This document shows positions 1-20,110 of a DNA stretch of 64,000 bases, one piece after another. A program made the position numbers and the translations under genes. Every line of letters begins with the position of its first letter. Positions within the stretch are counted from its first letter, which is position 1. The notes beneath the pieces were generated by a model that ran no database searches, was not told the DNA's origin, and saw only the letters and a program-made list of their open reading frames with translations. This DNA comes from Pholis gunnellus (taxonomy: Eukaryota > Chordata > Actinopteri > Perciformes > Pholidae): assembly GCA_910591455.2 (NCBI GenBank), contig OU342826.1, forward strand, positions 10,831,724-10,895,723, in the 5' to 3' direction.

Positions 1-540
1 CGTTTTTCAGTATTATTATTACAGCTTTATTAATCTAAAATCATCCAAATACAAACACACAGGGAATAATAAAAAGAAACAGGAGAAGAAGAAGAAGAAG
101 AAGAGTGGAGCATAAAGTGATGAAGTGGGCAATCTGCCACCGCAACCTTGGACCTCCTCCTTCTCCCCTTCATCTCCACTGCCCTCATATCTTGTGCTTC
201 CTCCTACATCTTCTCCAGTCTTCCCCTTTTCTCTCTCAACTATCTCTCTGGTTTTTTTTTTTTTGCTTGGTAAGCTTCCACCTCCCTCAGGTCTTTTTCT
301 GTGTGTGTGTGTGTTGATGCTCCCGGTGAAGCAGAACCACAAGGGCCCAAGAGGCCAGCGTTGTGTGTCAGGGTCATTTGGTGTTTTTGATGTCTTCACC
401 TCTGAGTGGAGAGGAGGAAGGCCGGATATGCTTTACAGCGTTGGTACCACTTTATAATAAGTCACTTTTCTTAAATACAGGGCTCATGAGTTGTAACGAA
501 AGGCTGTATTAATGCTTAATAAATTGAATAATGATAAATA

Positions 541-808
541 GAAAATATTGATACTCTTGAGTATCGCAATATTTTGTGTTGTGTTTAAACCCCTGAAGGC
601 TCGATCTCTTCAGCCATAGAGGATGAAGGCATCTAAATATAATGGAGCCTCATCTTTATACTGAAACAGTTTTCCTGAAGTAAGATTTTAATTAACTCAA
701 TATTTCACTTTGCTTACTGTATCGCAAAATATCGCGATATATTGTATTGTTACCCCTGTATCATGATATGCATCGTATTGCCAGATTATTGCCAATACAC
801 AGCCCTCA
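541..808. repeat. Old interspersed repeat (DNA-transposon-like)
   Basis: The stretch is built around repeated atatcg-type words (for example aaatatcgcgatatat) and ends in ccaatacacagccct. This resembles a dispersed element found many times in fish genomes. I see no open reading frame and no clear target duplication, so it is probably a truncated non-autonomous copy. The family assignment is from memory of similar sequences, not from a search. Confidence 0.4.
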
Positions 809-2140
809 TAAGCACCTGCCGAGGAGGTTTTTCACAATCTGGCAACCCAAAGCTTGTTCTTGTTAATTGTCTCTAATAAATCTATGAAGCAAACAATTAA
901 CAAATCCATAAGTTACTAATTATAAACACTTTATAAAGTGTCTTATTAGAAAGTGATGCTCTAAAGTGTATCATAGCTTCTGTTGGCACTGCCATGAGTT
1001 TTTACACTGAGTATAACTTTTCCACTAGTTATATACCAGCATCTCCACACATCCCCAAACAGTCTTAACTAAAAACTTGAGCCACCTTCAGTGTTTAGAC
1101 AACTCTTAAGTCTCTTTTACCCTTTGAAAGGTTCTTGAAATTGTTGTTTCTCAGTATCTAGTTTTTCTAAAGAGAAATCCGCTCAGTCACGCACACACTT
1201 ACACTCTACTGTGTGAGGACAAACTCTTTTTCCAACGATGCTGGCTTACCTGTATGCTTGATATGTGGCGAGAAATGTGACATCAAATAGCTTTTGCGGC
1301 TCCAGACCATTTTTATTTGGTGGTAAATAGGGCAAAATGGCTCTTTTGGATAGTAAAGGTTGCCGAACCCTGGTTTAGACGTTCATTTCTGGGGTGAAAT
1401 TGGAGTTCAAATTTCATTAAAGTGACCATAAAAGGTTTTACAGACCATCTGACTTGATGAAATTTCCAGACACGCTGGCTCACAGGCTTAACTGTGGCTC
1501 TAATAAATCTAGCTGAAAGGAACAATAAGCTGTTAGAAGGACCTTGATACAAGACTCGATAATCTGTATGTGTATTCAGCTGTGAGTTAAGAGTGACCTT
1601 GTTGTTCTTTATGGAAGGCTTTTTGTGTGCTGTGATGTATTAGGTATATTAAATTAGCAGAATTTAGCTGTGACATTGGTCCATGCAAAAATCGAACACT
1701 AATTTTCATTTGATGGTCTATAGCTCCTCCTATTGAGACATAATGGCTCTTACTGATACCACAATTTAGATTTCAGAAACTTTCTGTCTGCCCATACGTC
1801 CGTACATACAAACTGTATCACACGTGTTGTGTTTTTGCCTCGTTAGCATCCAGCTGCATTGGTATGTAGCGGCTAACGCTAACAGGAGCTACAGGAGGAC
1901 CAGTCCATCCGTAGATCTAACGTGCGCGAGGCTTTGATGCTTTCAGGCTTTTGTGAGGCCCGTTTATTGACTGAAACAAGGCTGAAATTGACCGTGACCA
2001 CTACAAGAGGAGGCTTGTCTGTCTCTTTTCGCTTGCTCTCTCTTGATCTCTGTCACACAAATGAAACAGTGCGTTGTTTTCATTCTAGAGGAAGATAATA
2101 TTTAGTCTAAATAGCAGCTGCAGGCCGAGCTATTTGTCTT

Positions 2141-2335
2141 CACCTCCGCCGAGGAGGTTATGTTTTTTCTGATGGGTTTGTTCCGTTTGTCCGCAGGATT
2201 ACGGAAAACTCACCGGCCCGCTTTTCATGAAACTTTGTGGAAGGATGTAGCATGGGCCATGGAAGAACCTATTACAATTTTGAGTGGCTTGGCCTTGACA
2301 GAGGTCTGCGCTCCCTGAGTGCCCTTCTAGTTATT
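2141..2335. repeat. Common short interspersed repeat
   Basis: The segment runs from cctccgccgaggaggttatg, through gcaggattacggaaaactc and atgaaactttgtggaaggatg, to gaggtctgcgctccctgagtg. These landmarks in this order recur as a dispersed non-coding element in many fish genomes. No coding capacity is visible. The 67-aa frame starting within it at 2237 is an artefact of the repeat. Confidence 0.55.
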
Positions 2336-3285
2336 CTTGTATTTTCAATTCACATTCCGAACACTCTGCCTCCCTCTCCCTCTTACTTTAACACACTCGA
2401 CTCGAACGGCTCTTGGGACAGGATATGCATGAATAGCTGACTTCATCAATCAAATCAAAGACAATGAACCACTTATGAACAATAAGAAGGGGTTAACCAA
2501 ACATTACACACACACACACAAGCACAAGCACAATCTCAGTAGGTGTTTTCATTGTCTAGATGCCTGAACAACAGTCATTGTATTTTTTCTTGTGGTGAAT
2601 TATATTCAAATGATTATATTCAAATGAAACATAATAATACTGCTCCTTATTTTTAGTGATAATGGCGAGGATGCACTTGCTTTTACTGTCACAATGCATA
2701 TACACGAGCCCAAGATGCATGTAAGCCCATGTAGATTCGGGGCAGCATGTCAGGATGTAATTAAGCTCTGCTGCGGGGTCTGAACAAATGACAACACTAC
2801 ACGCTTCTCTAATATGAGAAAATAAAAAGCTGTGTTCAGCCATGTCATGCGTAGGAATAATGGTGTAATTAATATGACATATGACACACAACGTGTACAA
2901 ATACTTGAATATTTTCATATATGTTCTATTTGAAACACCACAGTTAGGCTTTACACCTGCGAATAAATGACAGGAGGGTAACTTGTCTCACTTTGGATGA
3001 CGCCAGTTGTCTGCCGTCACTCATCGTAATGCACGCTGAAGTGTTGGCGTGGATGCCGGGTATGCCGTCTAATGGGACAACCTGCCAGAAGCTGGTGTAT
3101 TCCTTTAACCTGCGGAGCACATATATACGTCTGAGTGCCGCTGAAGTATTCAGTGGAAACAGCAGCCGGCATATGGCATTGAGCTGAGTGGATGATAGCA
3201 AAGAGTGCTATAAATGTGTGTTTCTGCAGAGTGTGGGACTGTGTTGATCATGCAGCTGTGTCCTGTCTCACTGTAGGGGCTGAGA

Positions 3286-3292
3286 GTGTGTG

Positions 3293-3383
<91 letters not shown>
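3286..3383. repeat. (TG)n microsatellite
   Basis: An almost pure TG dinucleotide tract of about 98 bp. The apparent Val-Cys and Thr-His open frames over it are artefacts. Confidence 0.95.
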
Positions 3384-3384
<1 letters not shown>

Positions 3385-3598
3385 TGTGCGCAAGAGACTG
3401 TGGGGGCAGGAGCATGTGTGTGTGCCTCTCTCTCTGCATCTCTTCTCTCCAACCCGTCAGTTTTGATTGACACATGGAGGAGGGAGGTGTATAATTTATC
3501 ACTTCCTGGTTGGTCCCATCCCACAATGCCCTGCAGCCAGAGACCAGGTTTGGTCCCCCCAGAGCAAAAGTCAGTTTATTAAACCCTTAATGGACATG

Positions 3599-3599
<1 letters not shown>

Positions 3600-3682
<83 letters not shown>
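3600..3682. repeat. (CA)n microsatellite
   Basis: A pure CA tract of about 83 bp, roughly 220 bp after the (TG)n at 3286-3383. The two tracts are inverted with respect to each other and could pair as a hairpin in single-stranded DNA or RNA. Confidence 0.95.
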
Positions 3683-3684
<2 letters not shown>

Positions 3685-4788
3685 AGACTCTGTTGGTCCC
3701 TCTCTCTGGCTGCCTCTCAGTCATGTTTAATGTATAATGAATGAATGATTCATGGCAGGGGAGAGGATTTTGTATTTTAGGACTACTTATTCATTTATAC
3801 TCACACCAGTCACTTTTTAAAATTACACCCCGGGTGAGATTTTTTTCTTTCCAGCATGTAGAAGGTCGCCAGGTTTTCTAGGCACATCACGGGGATCATT
3901 TTTAATGCGCACTTCCTCATTTTCTGTTAAACCCTGCGTTGTGACTATTGTCCCAGTTACATCCATGTTAAAAAAAAAAGCACTTTAATAACCACTGCTC
4001 TATTTTTAACATTTATTCATCCAGAGATTACAGTGACGGTCTGTGTGGGGTGCCTGTTCTTTGAGTTAAAGCTGCACTAATCAATATTTTGTTATCAATG
4101 GGATGGAATGTCAAATGACAATTGAGATAATCAGAATTGTCACCCAAACCTGCAGTTCCTTTCAACTTTTTAGCCTCCTTCAGCTCATGTTTTTTGTTCT
4201 TTTCGGCCCATAACTCACACCTCCACGTACACACGCATCACACATGAATGGGTTCTGTATGTGTGCTCGCCACACAGACACCCAGGCAGGAGGTGATATT
4301 TGATACGTGGCGAGCTGCGGGCCCCCGCTGTCAAAGAGGAGGTGTTTACCCGACATGCAGAGCTTACTTTGTGACACATGTCCAATCATATTTATTCAGA
4401 AAAAAGCTCCTAACAAACAGCTACGTATGTCAAAATGAAGGTAAAAGACAAGAAGGCAGCGAATAACAAGAAAATGCATGATATATTTCTTTCCGAGGAT
4501 GGCATCAGGCCCTTTTTTTTGTGTGAGTGTGTGTCTGGATGTTAGAAGTGTGTGTGCGACTGTGTGTGTGAGAAGGACAGATGGTGTAGCTCTAGGAATC
4601 ATCTCTCTACATTAGGGTGCATAGCAGGTGGTGGCACCGTGTGCACGCTGGTGTGTATGTGTGTGTGTGTGTGTGTCATCACGTCCTACACAGCCGGCAA
4701 GGACCAGTGTACAAGGACATCTCTCCAGACCTTGCCTTTGGCCTGTGTCACTAACACTCATGTCTTTTTTTCTGTGTGTGCGTGGGTT

Positions 4789-4829
<41 letters not shown>

Positions 4830-6714
4830 AACAAGCAGAAAGACAGGCAGTGAAGTGAGTTTGAAGATGTGATGTCTTTCGGCGATGCGAGGCTGCAGGG
4901 TGATGAAGGGAAGGAAGGATGGATGGATGACGGAGCAGATGAAGAGAAGCGACAAAACAGACAAAAGTGTGAAAAGATGAGAGAATGAGACTCGGAGGTT
5001 TCTAATGATCGTCCATTCTCCTTCAGCTTTCATTTGAAGTCGGCTTTGAGTGACAGTTTGAGGAGGGACGTGTTTATTTCATTAGCTCGGGGTGTAAAAG
5101 TGGAAGAAGGACACAACAAACACTTTGAATCAAGGGCAACATGGAACAACTCAACACATGATATCAGCAGCTTTGTTGTATTTGAGGAACCAGCTAAACA
5201 CTTGTGTCTCGTATTCGTCTGCTTCAACAGACAGCCATCTCCCTCCTTTCATTGGCTGATTCTCAGGAAGTGCAGCCGCGCGGCTGGCAAATCAGAGCGT
5301 GCGGCTTTGCTGTTCGACTGCCTGAAGGCTCTCAAACGAACAGATGGCTCCTTAGTGAATGAGAAATGACATTGATGTGGAACGTTACGGGGAAACAGAC
5401 ACAGCCCGACTGGATGGACGGCAGGGGGAGAGAAAATGTCTGTGATTCAGTTACGGGCAGATGTCAGTGTGTTTGGGATCTTTTTTTTTTTCACTTCACA
5501 GAATGACACAGACAGGCTCTAAGTGGAAAACCGTGTCAATGGCGAGTGCCATCAATCAGAATATTCTGACACAGTACTTTGAGGAACATGACCCCCCCCC
5601 CCCCCCAATTTGGCAGCTGTCACCCCAAAAGATTAAATGGGTTATGGTGGATGGAACTCAAAGGATTTTCCTCACACATTTGGGGAATGTATTAAGTTCT
5701 ACTAGTGCTTACTGTCTTCCCTTTCAGCAATTATCTCGATGAAGGTGAATAAATAAATGTTGTTTGTACTGACAACTCCTGCTCCTTTCTGTTTTGTTGT
5801 ACACTCCTCATTGTCACCACCTCGCCTCCACCTGCAGAATAATACGGGGTGTGTGCGTGCTTGTGTTTGTTCTCTGCTTTCATCTCCCTTTCTCCGAGTT
5901 CCCACATTATCAGGCGAGTTAGAAAAGCCCATTTACGGAGAGGAAATGCTGTTTGTTCTCCCGTCGACCGTTTTACGGGCTCGTGATTCCATTTGACGCC
6001 GGCACACATTGAGCGGAGGAGAGTGTGTGCAAGTGTTCGGAGGATGATATGGCTGCTTAATGGATGAAGATTAAAACAGCTTAATTAAAAACATTGTGAA
6101 CGCAGTCCTCCTCTTGCAAATACGAAGTAGAATTCATGAGCAACCAAATATCGCCTATATCGTTACAATATGGCCAATAAGGCTACATGTCAATTTAAAT
6201 TGAATGCAATATCAGTCAGAAATAATTCCATCTTTTTTCAAAATTGTTAGTTCAAAGTGACATGAATTGAGTTCAAAGAACAACACAGTTTTAAGAACGA
6301 CACTTTTATTATTAAACTATATGATAATATCGGCCCGGCTGATTTATAGGTGTAGCTCCAGGTTTAAGCGCCTTTTGATTCTATTAAAATATAACAAATA
6401 TCGATTCATTTGATTTGATGGATGAACATGAAACTGCTCAAGATTAACACAGCATCTCATATTAATTTGCGAGTCTGCATCTGTTTGCCCAAAGGAGGGC
6501 GTGGGCTTTGTTCTAGTCATTAGTCACGCTCTGTTAAGTTTTTGATTGTGCAAATACACTGAGTAATGTGGAAGGAGCAATATGTGGTGTATTGTTTTGC
6601 TCTTGTTGGCTTGTTTGAGGTTAAAAATATTACAGGCTTCATTGATTAGCATTCGTCATTAATCTTTCCCCCGATGACTTAACCACTGAGCTGCTTTCTT
6701 TGTTGTGCGTGCTG

Positions 6715-6716
<2 letters not shown>

Positions 6717-6771
<55 letters not shown>
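6717..6771. repeat. (TG)n microsatellite
   Basis: A TG tract of about 55 bp, about 150 bp before an inverted (CA)n tract. Confidence 0.95.
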
Positions 6772-6773
<2 letters not shown>

Positions 6774-6915
6774 ATCGCGATGTAGTACGACTCAGAAACC
6801 AACCACTGGTTCCGCTCTGTGAATTTTCTGTTCTCTCTCTGAACATTTCTGGCTTTTTTCATGAAGGTCAACAGAGATCAGGGTTGTAGGACTTCAAAAA
6901 AAACGGTTAAATCTT

Positions 6916-7019
<104 letters not shown>

Positions 7020-7760
7020 AGAGGTAGCTTGTGTACAAAAAAAAACACACACTCCAAAGAAGTTCAGCACACAGCTGTGCACTTTCCTCAAAGCAGCTGG
7101 GACATGAACGCACACACACACACACATGGTCCTGTAGCGGATGATGGAGCAGGATGGAGTGGGACGGAGAGAGCAAACAAGAGCTGGAACACAACTCCAC
7201 AGCGTTTGGGATTGGATTCATGTGATATTTTTTAGATTAAAAAGACAAACACAGTGGAGATTACACATCATGCATTATGTAATAGATTCATCCATTATTT
7301 ATTATATATCATGATTATGCATAATTCAGTTTTGGGTATTTCTCCACAGCAGTGGATTTGACTCTGAATCAATATTAGGAAACATTAGAGGCAGATAGAT
7401 AGAACCACAGAAGAATGTTTGGAGTTGATGTTTGTCGTGTATCTGTTAGCAGAGAAAAAAGGGGAAAATGACACCAAACAGAGAGAAAAATGAAAAGACT
7501 TAGACTGAGAGGGATTAAAGGGGTTAATCTGTAGCTCTGATTGTGTAAGAGGGCAGGGTGACACCAGGGTTACTCTCATCTCTCATCTCTTCATCTCTTT
7601 AAACCTCTTTCTGGGAATATGGTGTTGGATTTATCTCATCCTGTCAAGCATTTATTCTGACATCTACATGACTTAATTAAGGAGGCTAATCATAGCTATT
7701 CCAGTAGTACACTAACTTCTTATGCTAAATGTTGGAAATCTCTCTCTTTTTGTCCCACAG

Positions 7761-15456
<7,696 letters not shown>

Positions 15457-16440
15457 AACGATACAAATGTTGATCGCACCATTTTGCATCCTCCAAACAA
15501 ACTGAATAAAACCGGGAGGACTACATAATGGCTACTGTCAAACGCCTTTGACTGGGAGAAGTGGCATGAAGAGAGACTACAGAGAATATATGAGAAATAT
15601 ATGATAATTCTACGTCATGCATGTGAGAGAGAAAACATGTTACAGTGCTGTGAGTCATTCAGGATGAGAGCCACAGCTAAATAAATGTCAGATGTAATAT
15701 AAAATGTAAATATGAGCAGTCTGAACTTGACTGTGGACACGGAGCATGTCGCTCAATTTAAATGTAAAAAAAAAAAAAAAATCAAAGATGAAATGTCTAC
15801 ATGTGTAGACATAGATAAGCCATATTGTCCTTCTCCTTAACTTAACTGCTGTTGTTTGCTCTCTCATTCTCTTCTCCTGATGGCACTGAAAAAGAAAAGT
15901 GCACTTTGAATGTCTCAGCATCTCTCTGTATTTGTGTTCCTCTCTCTCTGACACTCCATTCAAACCCCAGACCTCATCAGGTCCAAAGGCACCAAGGGAC
16001 TGCTGAACCATAGACTGCACAGTCGGATTGCACGGGGGGGGGCCTGGGCTTCAAACAGAGAGGTGTCCCTCTCGGAGACTAAAGACCCATAAAGGGAGTC
16101 CCTCACATGGGCTACCGTGACCGTGACCGGGCTGTCCCTGCCAACACTGCCGCAGAGGTCAAGAGGGTGATGGGGTTCGAGAACACCTGCCAGATTTGTG
16201 TGAATGTGGAAAGTTTAAGATGCATAGCGGATGCAAGTGACAGCTGCCCAGGTCTGTCACTGTTCACCTTCACAGTTACTGAGGCAGGAGTTAATGAGTT
16301 TCGAAAGATGTGAAATTCATTTCAGTCTCACGGAATGGACCTTGCCAGACACAAAGTCACCATCACCTCGTTTTGTGAGTTTGAAACTTAAAAAATGTAT
16401 TGCTTTTGTCATGTTGTTTTGTAATAAAGCCTAAAAAAAA
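15457..16440 (+). other. Semaphorin 3' UTR with candidate polyadenylation signals
   Basis: AATAAA hexamers follow the stop at 15505-15510, 15680-15685 and 16423-16428. The last is followed within a few bases by an A run at about 16432-16442, so the longest message may end near 16.44 kb. The true end cannot be decided from sequence, and internal A tracts (15764-15781) are also present. Confidence 0.5.
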
Positions 16441-17599
16441 AAGTTGGTGTTAACTGTTCCCATACTGTCTGTTGAAGATCTGGATGTGAGAAAGATGAGA
16501 AACAAATGATGCTGAGTGCTTCTCTTACCTCCCCAGAAATGGACCATGCGTGTGTGCGTGTGTGCGTGTGTGCGTGCGTGCGCGTCTCTACAGAGGTATA
16601 TACGTTTACTGGGTCAGACTAAATGAAGTGGGAAAACATTATAAATGACAGATGTAATTTCCGTCTAAAAACTGTTCACGTTTAGAGTAAATATCCCTTT
16701 GGAATGATGCAGTTGCAGCTCAAAACCTTCAACAATCATTAACACAACATCTGATCATTACTTGTACACAAACTGGTGCTAATAAAGTGAAGCAGAGACA
16801 ATTAGAGAGGTTTTATTAGAGGCACGTTATGGTGGAATCTTCTATTCTAATTGGCCATTTGGGTACAATCTGTGCCATTTGAAATTTCTCAGGTAACTGT
16901 AAAACTCATTTACAATTACAAGTTTTAATTCCATGTAAATCGGCTGTTTTTGGCTTTGTTTCGAAAAAGCAGTCAGACACATGTTCCCGTTCAAAGAAAC
17001 CACGCCCACATGCAGTACCACGATGTATCCACTAGAGGGAGACACCCGTGTTCTTTCATACAATGCTGAAGAAAGTTTTGTTCTATGATGGAGGAATAGA
17101 CTGCAAATGCTTCTCCGTACCATGCACATGATGACTACAGGTGGCTGGAGTCGTCTCAAAATTATCCAGAGACAGTGGAGTAGCCATTAGCAGTGTGGCT
17201 ATGCTCTCAAACACAACTTTTTAATCATAAAACAGCAAAGTTAGGACATAACTTATGGCTATGTCTGCATAAAGGGAAGTTTGCATGATATTCATTTTTT
17301 CAGCTTCGGCTGCTTGTTTAGTGAGTTGGTCATAGAGTGATAAGACTTATACTGATGGAAACTTTAGAGTCTCAGCTTGGTAACGTTTGAGTGGGTAACG
17401 TTAGCATGAAGTAGCAAAGTAGCCATTTTGCCCTGACGCACATGGAGTTACATCTTTGACAGCTGCCACAGGAACAATACCGTCATCATTTAACGATTTA
17501 ACTTGCAAGCTAGGTCCACTGATTCACCAAACCTGCTTGCTTGCAGTCTGTGTTCCACCACAGTCCCCGACGTTGGTCTCATGATTCATTTTTTTTCTA

Positions 17600-17800
17600 A
17601 AGATAGATTTTATTTTGTAGCGAGTAACGAAGGTTTCAGGCGAAATGTATCGGAGTCAATGTATCAGTTTTCTTTGCAAAATGTAGTGAAGTAAAAGTAA
17701 AAGTCAACAGAAATATAAATACTAAAGTAAAGTACAGATATCCAAAAAAACAACTTAAATACAGTAACGAAGTATTTCTACTTTGTTACTATACACCACA
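17600..17800. repeat. Dispersed repeat (hAT-like non-autonomous element, tentative)
   Basis: On the minus strand it reads as a run of aagtagaaatacttcgttac, then acttttacttcactacattt-type words ending in cgttactcgctac. This style is familiar from very abundant non-autonomous elements of fish. Ends and target duplication were not resolved. Confidence 0.4.
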
Positions 17801-17803
17801 GCC

Positions 17804-17888
17804 TATCCCTTGAGTGGAATGCTGCTGTTGTTCAGTGGTAGGTACCTATCCCTGGAGTGGTATGCTACTGTTGTTCAGTGGTAGGTAC
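17804..17888 (+). repeat. Tandem duplication, period 43 bp
   Basis: Two adjacent copies of a unit starting cctatcccttgagtggaatg and ending ttcagtggtaggta, differing at a few positions. No function is evident. Confidence 0.85.
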
Positions 17889-20110
17889 TGTTGCGTTTTC
17901 TCTCTTCAACAATAAACTATTGGTTATTTTCCCTCAGTGTCCCAGGCTTCCGGGGAGGCTAGGCCGGTTTTAGCAAACCCTTTGCCCCTATTTCGACACC
18001 AGAGGTACTCCCACAATAGCCATTATCGCCTCCCACCCCCTAGGTTCCTTACTGTAAACAGTCTATCAGTTTACCAATGTTGGGTAACGATTTCAAGGAG
18101 GAGTTTTAGTTTTTAGAACAACTTACGCTGAACTACACAAATCCGGTTCTGTAGGTTCACTTTGTGGGATTTAGGCAGACGTCTTAACTACCAGGACACT
18201 TAGGCAGAATCTGTGGGTGGATTTACCCCACTGTGAACGACCTACTTTTTGGTTTCTTTAGAGACGTTTTATATGGTTTGACCAATCACGAGTCTAAATA
18301 AGAATTCACACTCACCTCTGACGGAAGGCGCCCCTCCTGGTACGACGAAGGGGGAGAAGGAAAGAAAGAGAGGAAACTCTAGTTCTAAGTTCCTTGCAAT
18401 ACTATGGTAAAGCAACTGTCTTTATTTCCAAAATCAACTTTGCTTGCCTTAATTAGGGTAATCAACGTGAAAAAAATTAAATAAAAAATATCATGTATTT
18501 GCAACCCCCCCCTGCAGGTTTATATTACAGAGATGATGACCTTTTTTTAAGTCTATATGTGATACACCTACTTCCCAAATTTTATACATCTAGGTGTGAC
18601 GTACTGCGAGGGCTGAATCGTCTACATATTGTAGGGGGCGCCATCGAGCCGACTTGCCTCTCTGAAGCATTAAAATCACATCAGATAACTACATTCACGG
18701 GTTTAAACACAGAATGCAGGTTGTTGTGCATGTGCAGGTGTTTGTTAACCAGGTAACAAGAGACACAGAGAAAACACTGCTGCACTGACAGTGATCACTG
18801 TGGCCTTTCATTAGTATTACTACAGTTCACATGTGTGCAGATACAAACTATCTCCACAACTGTTAAAGCCAACTGTTAAAGCCAACTGCAGCTGTGATCA
18901 GCTGTGATCAGAAACAGACGTCGCTTCAAGTGATGCTTCAGAGAAAAGGACGCCTCATTTCTCTAAAAACATAATTACCTTGTTTCCTCTTGTTAGGTTC
19001 AGAACCTCTCATGTTGAAAAGCAGCCCAGAGGAGAAGAAGCCCCCCCCCCCTTTGCTCCCATTCTGATGGAGGACAGGAATCGGCAGGTCCAGATCAAAA
19101 TCACAAGATATTTAATAACCAACAGAAGCCAAAACAACTGCAAACTGAAGTACACCATGAATGATAAAACAAACATAATATTCCATAAATGTGAGACCCC
19201 GTTCAGGCCACCCAGCAAACTGGTGTGTTCACTGGATGGCCCCAAGGAAGTCTGACTCTCTCCTGGGATTCACAGCTCTTTGTCCCCCCAAAGTTACATC
19301 CCTGAGCCCATCGATCAGCTCCCACGATTGGCTCATCCAATAAGCCCCTCCTGGGCAGATGACCCATTGTTCTGTTCTTCTCACCTAGGTCAGCCAGCTT
19401 CGTTCCAACCCCCGCTGGCAGACACCTCCTTACATTCTTGGGGCCAGTTCCTTTGTTTGATTCGCCAAACCCCCGCTTCCAGTACAGTCCTCACACCTTG
19501 CTCTTACAGTATGAAATTACCTCTGATGATGAAATTACTTCTTGGTCTAAACTCTTACAAGCAAACACACTGTAACATATAATATCAAGCACTAGGAATG
19601 GTCTAAAACTGAAATTCCTCACACTCTCTCCTCGCATGGCTTCCATGCAGCTCTGGTGGGAAGGACTACGATGCACGGAAAAGACGCAAGCAAGGGAAAC
19701 GTCGATGCAATTAAGAGATTTGGGATGCACCCTAAAGAGTGTGTCCTCCATCTTTGCTCCAGTCCCTCAAAGGGAAGACAAAGGAGCATCAATTTGCTGC
19801 TGCCTGCTGATCTCAAAGTTGTTTCCTAACACAATAATCCGTTTATTTTATACTTTTAGCCAACTATGTTCACAAACAACAAACAAACAACAATCAGTAA
19901 GGGTAGAATGAGTTGAAGAAAACAAATCTCACTGCATATTAATGAGACGGACTGTCTCTAGATTTTGAGGGTGTAGTGTATTAAAGATGTAAATAATTAG
20001 TAGACAAATAAATGTACAGAGCCCCTAGACAACCACAGTGTATAATAGTAAATATTGTGGTGTCTGTGCCCACTGGCTGCGTATGGAAGAGTGCCAATCA
20101 TGACTTCATC

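Larger units (their letters stand above)
16441..20110. other. Intergenic region between semaphorin and sulfotransferase
   Basis: No gene was recognised. The stretch contains dispersed-repeat-like sequence (about 17600-17800, listed separately), a 43-bp tandem duplication at 17804-17888, a poly-C tract near 19041, and ordinary unique-looking DNA. The two gene 3' ends converge on this region. Confidence 0.55.

Noticed and set aside
3248..3582. Several 90-120 aa open frames over TG/CA tracts (also near 6907, 8345, 47986, 54525, 57566)
   Set aside because: They consist of Val-Cys or Thr-His repeats generated by dinucleotide microsatellites, with no splice context or flanking similarity.
5034..5369. 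111-aa open frame with ordinary composition
   Set aside because: No recognisable similarity, no splice or promoter context, and only chance length for this base composition. It was kept out of the gene list.
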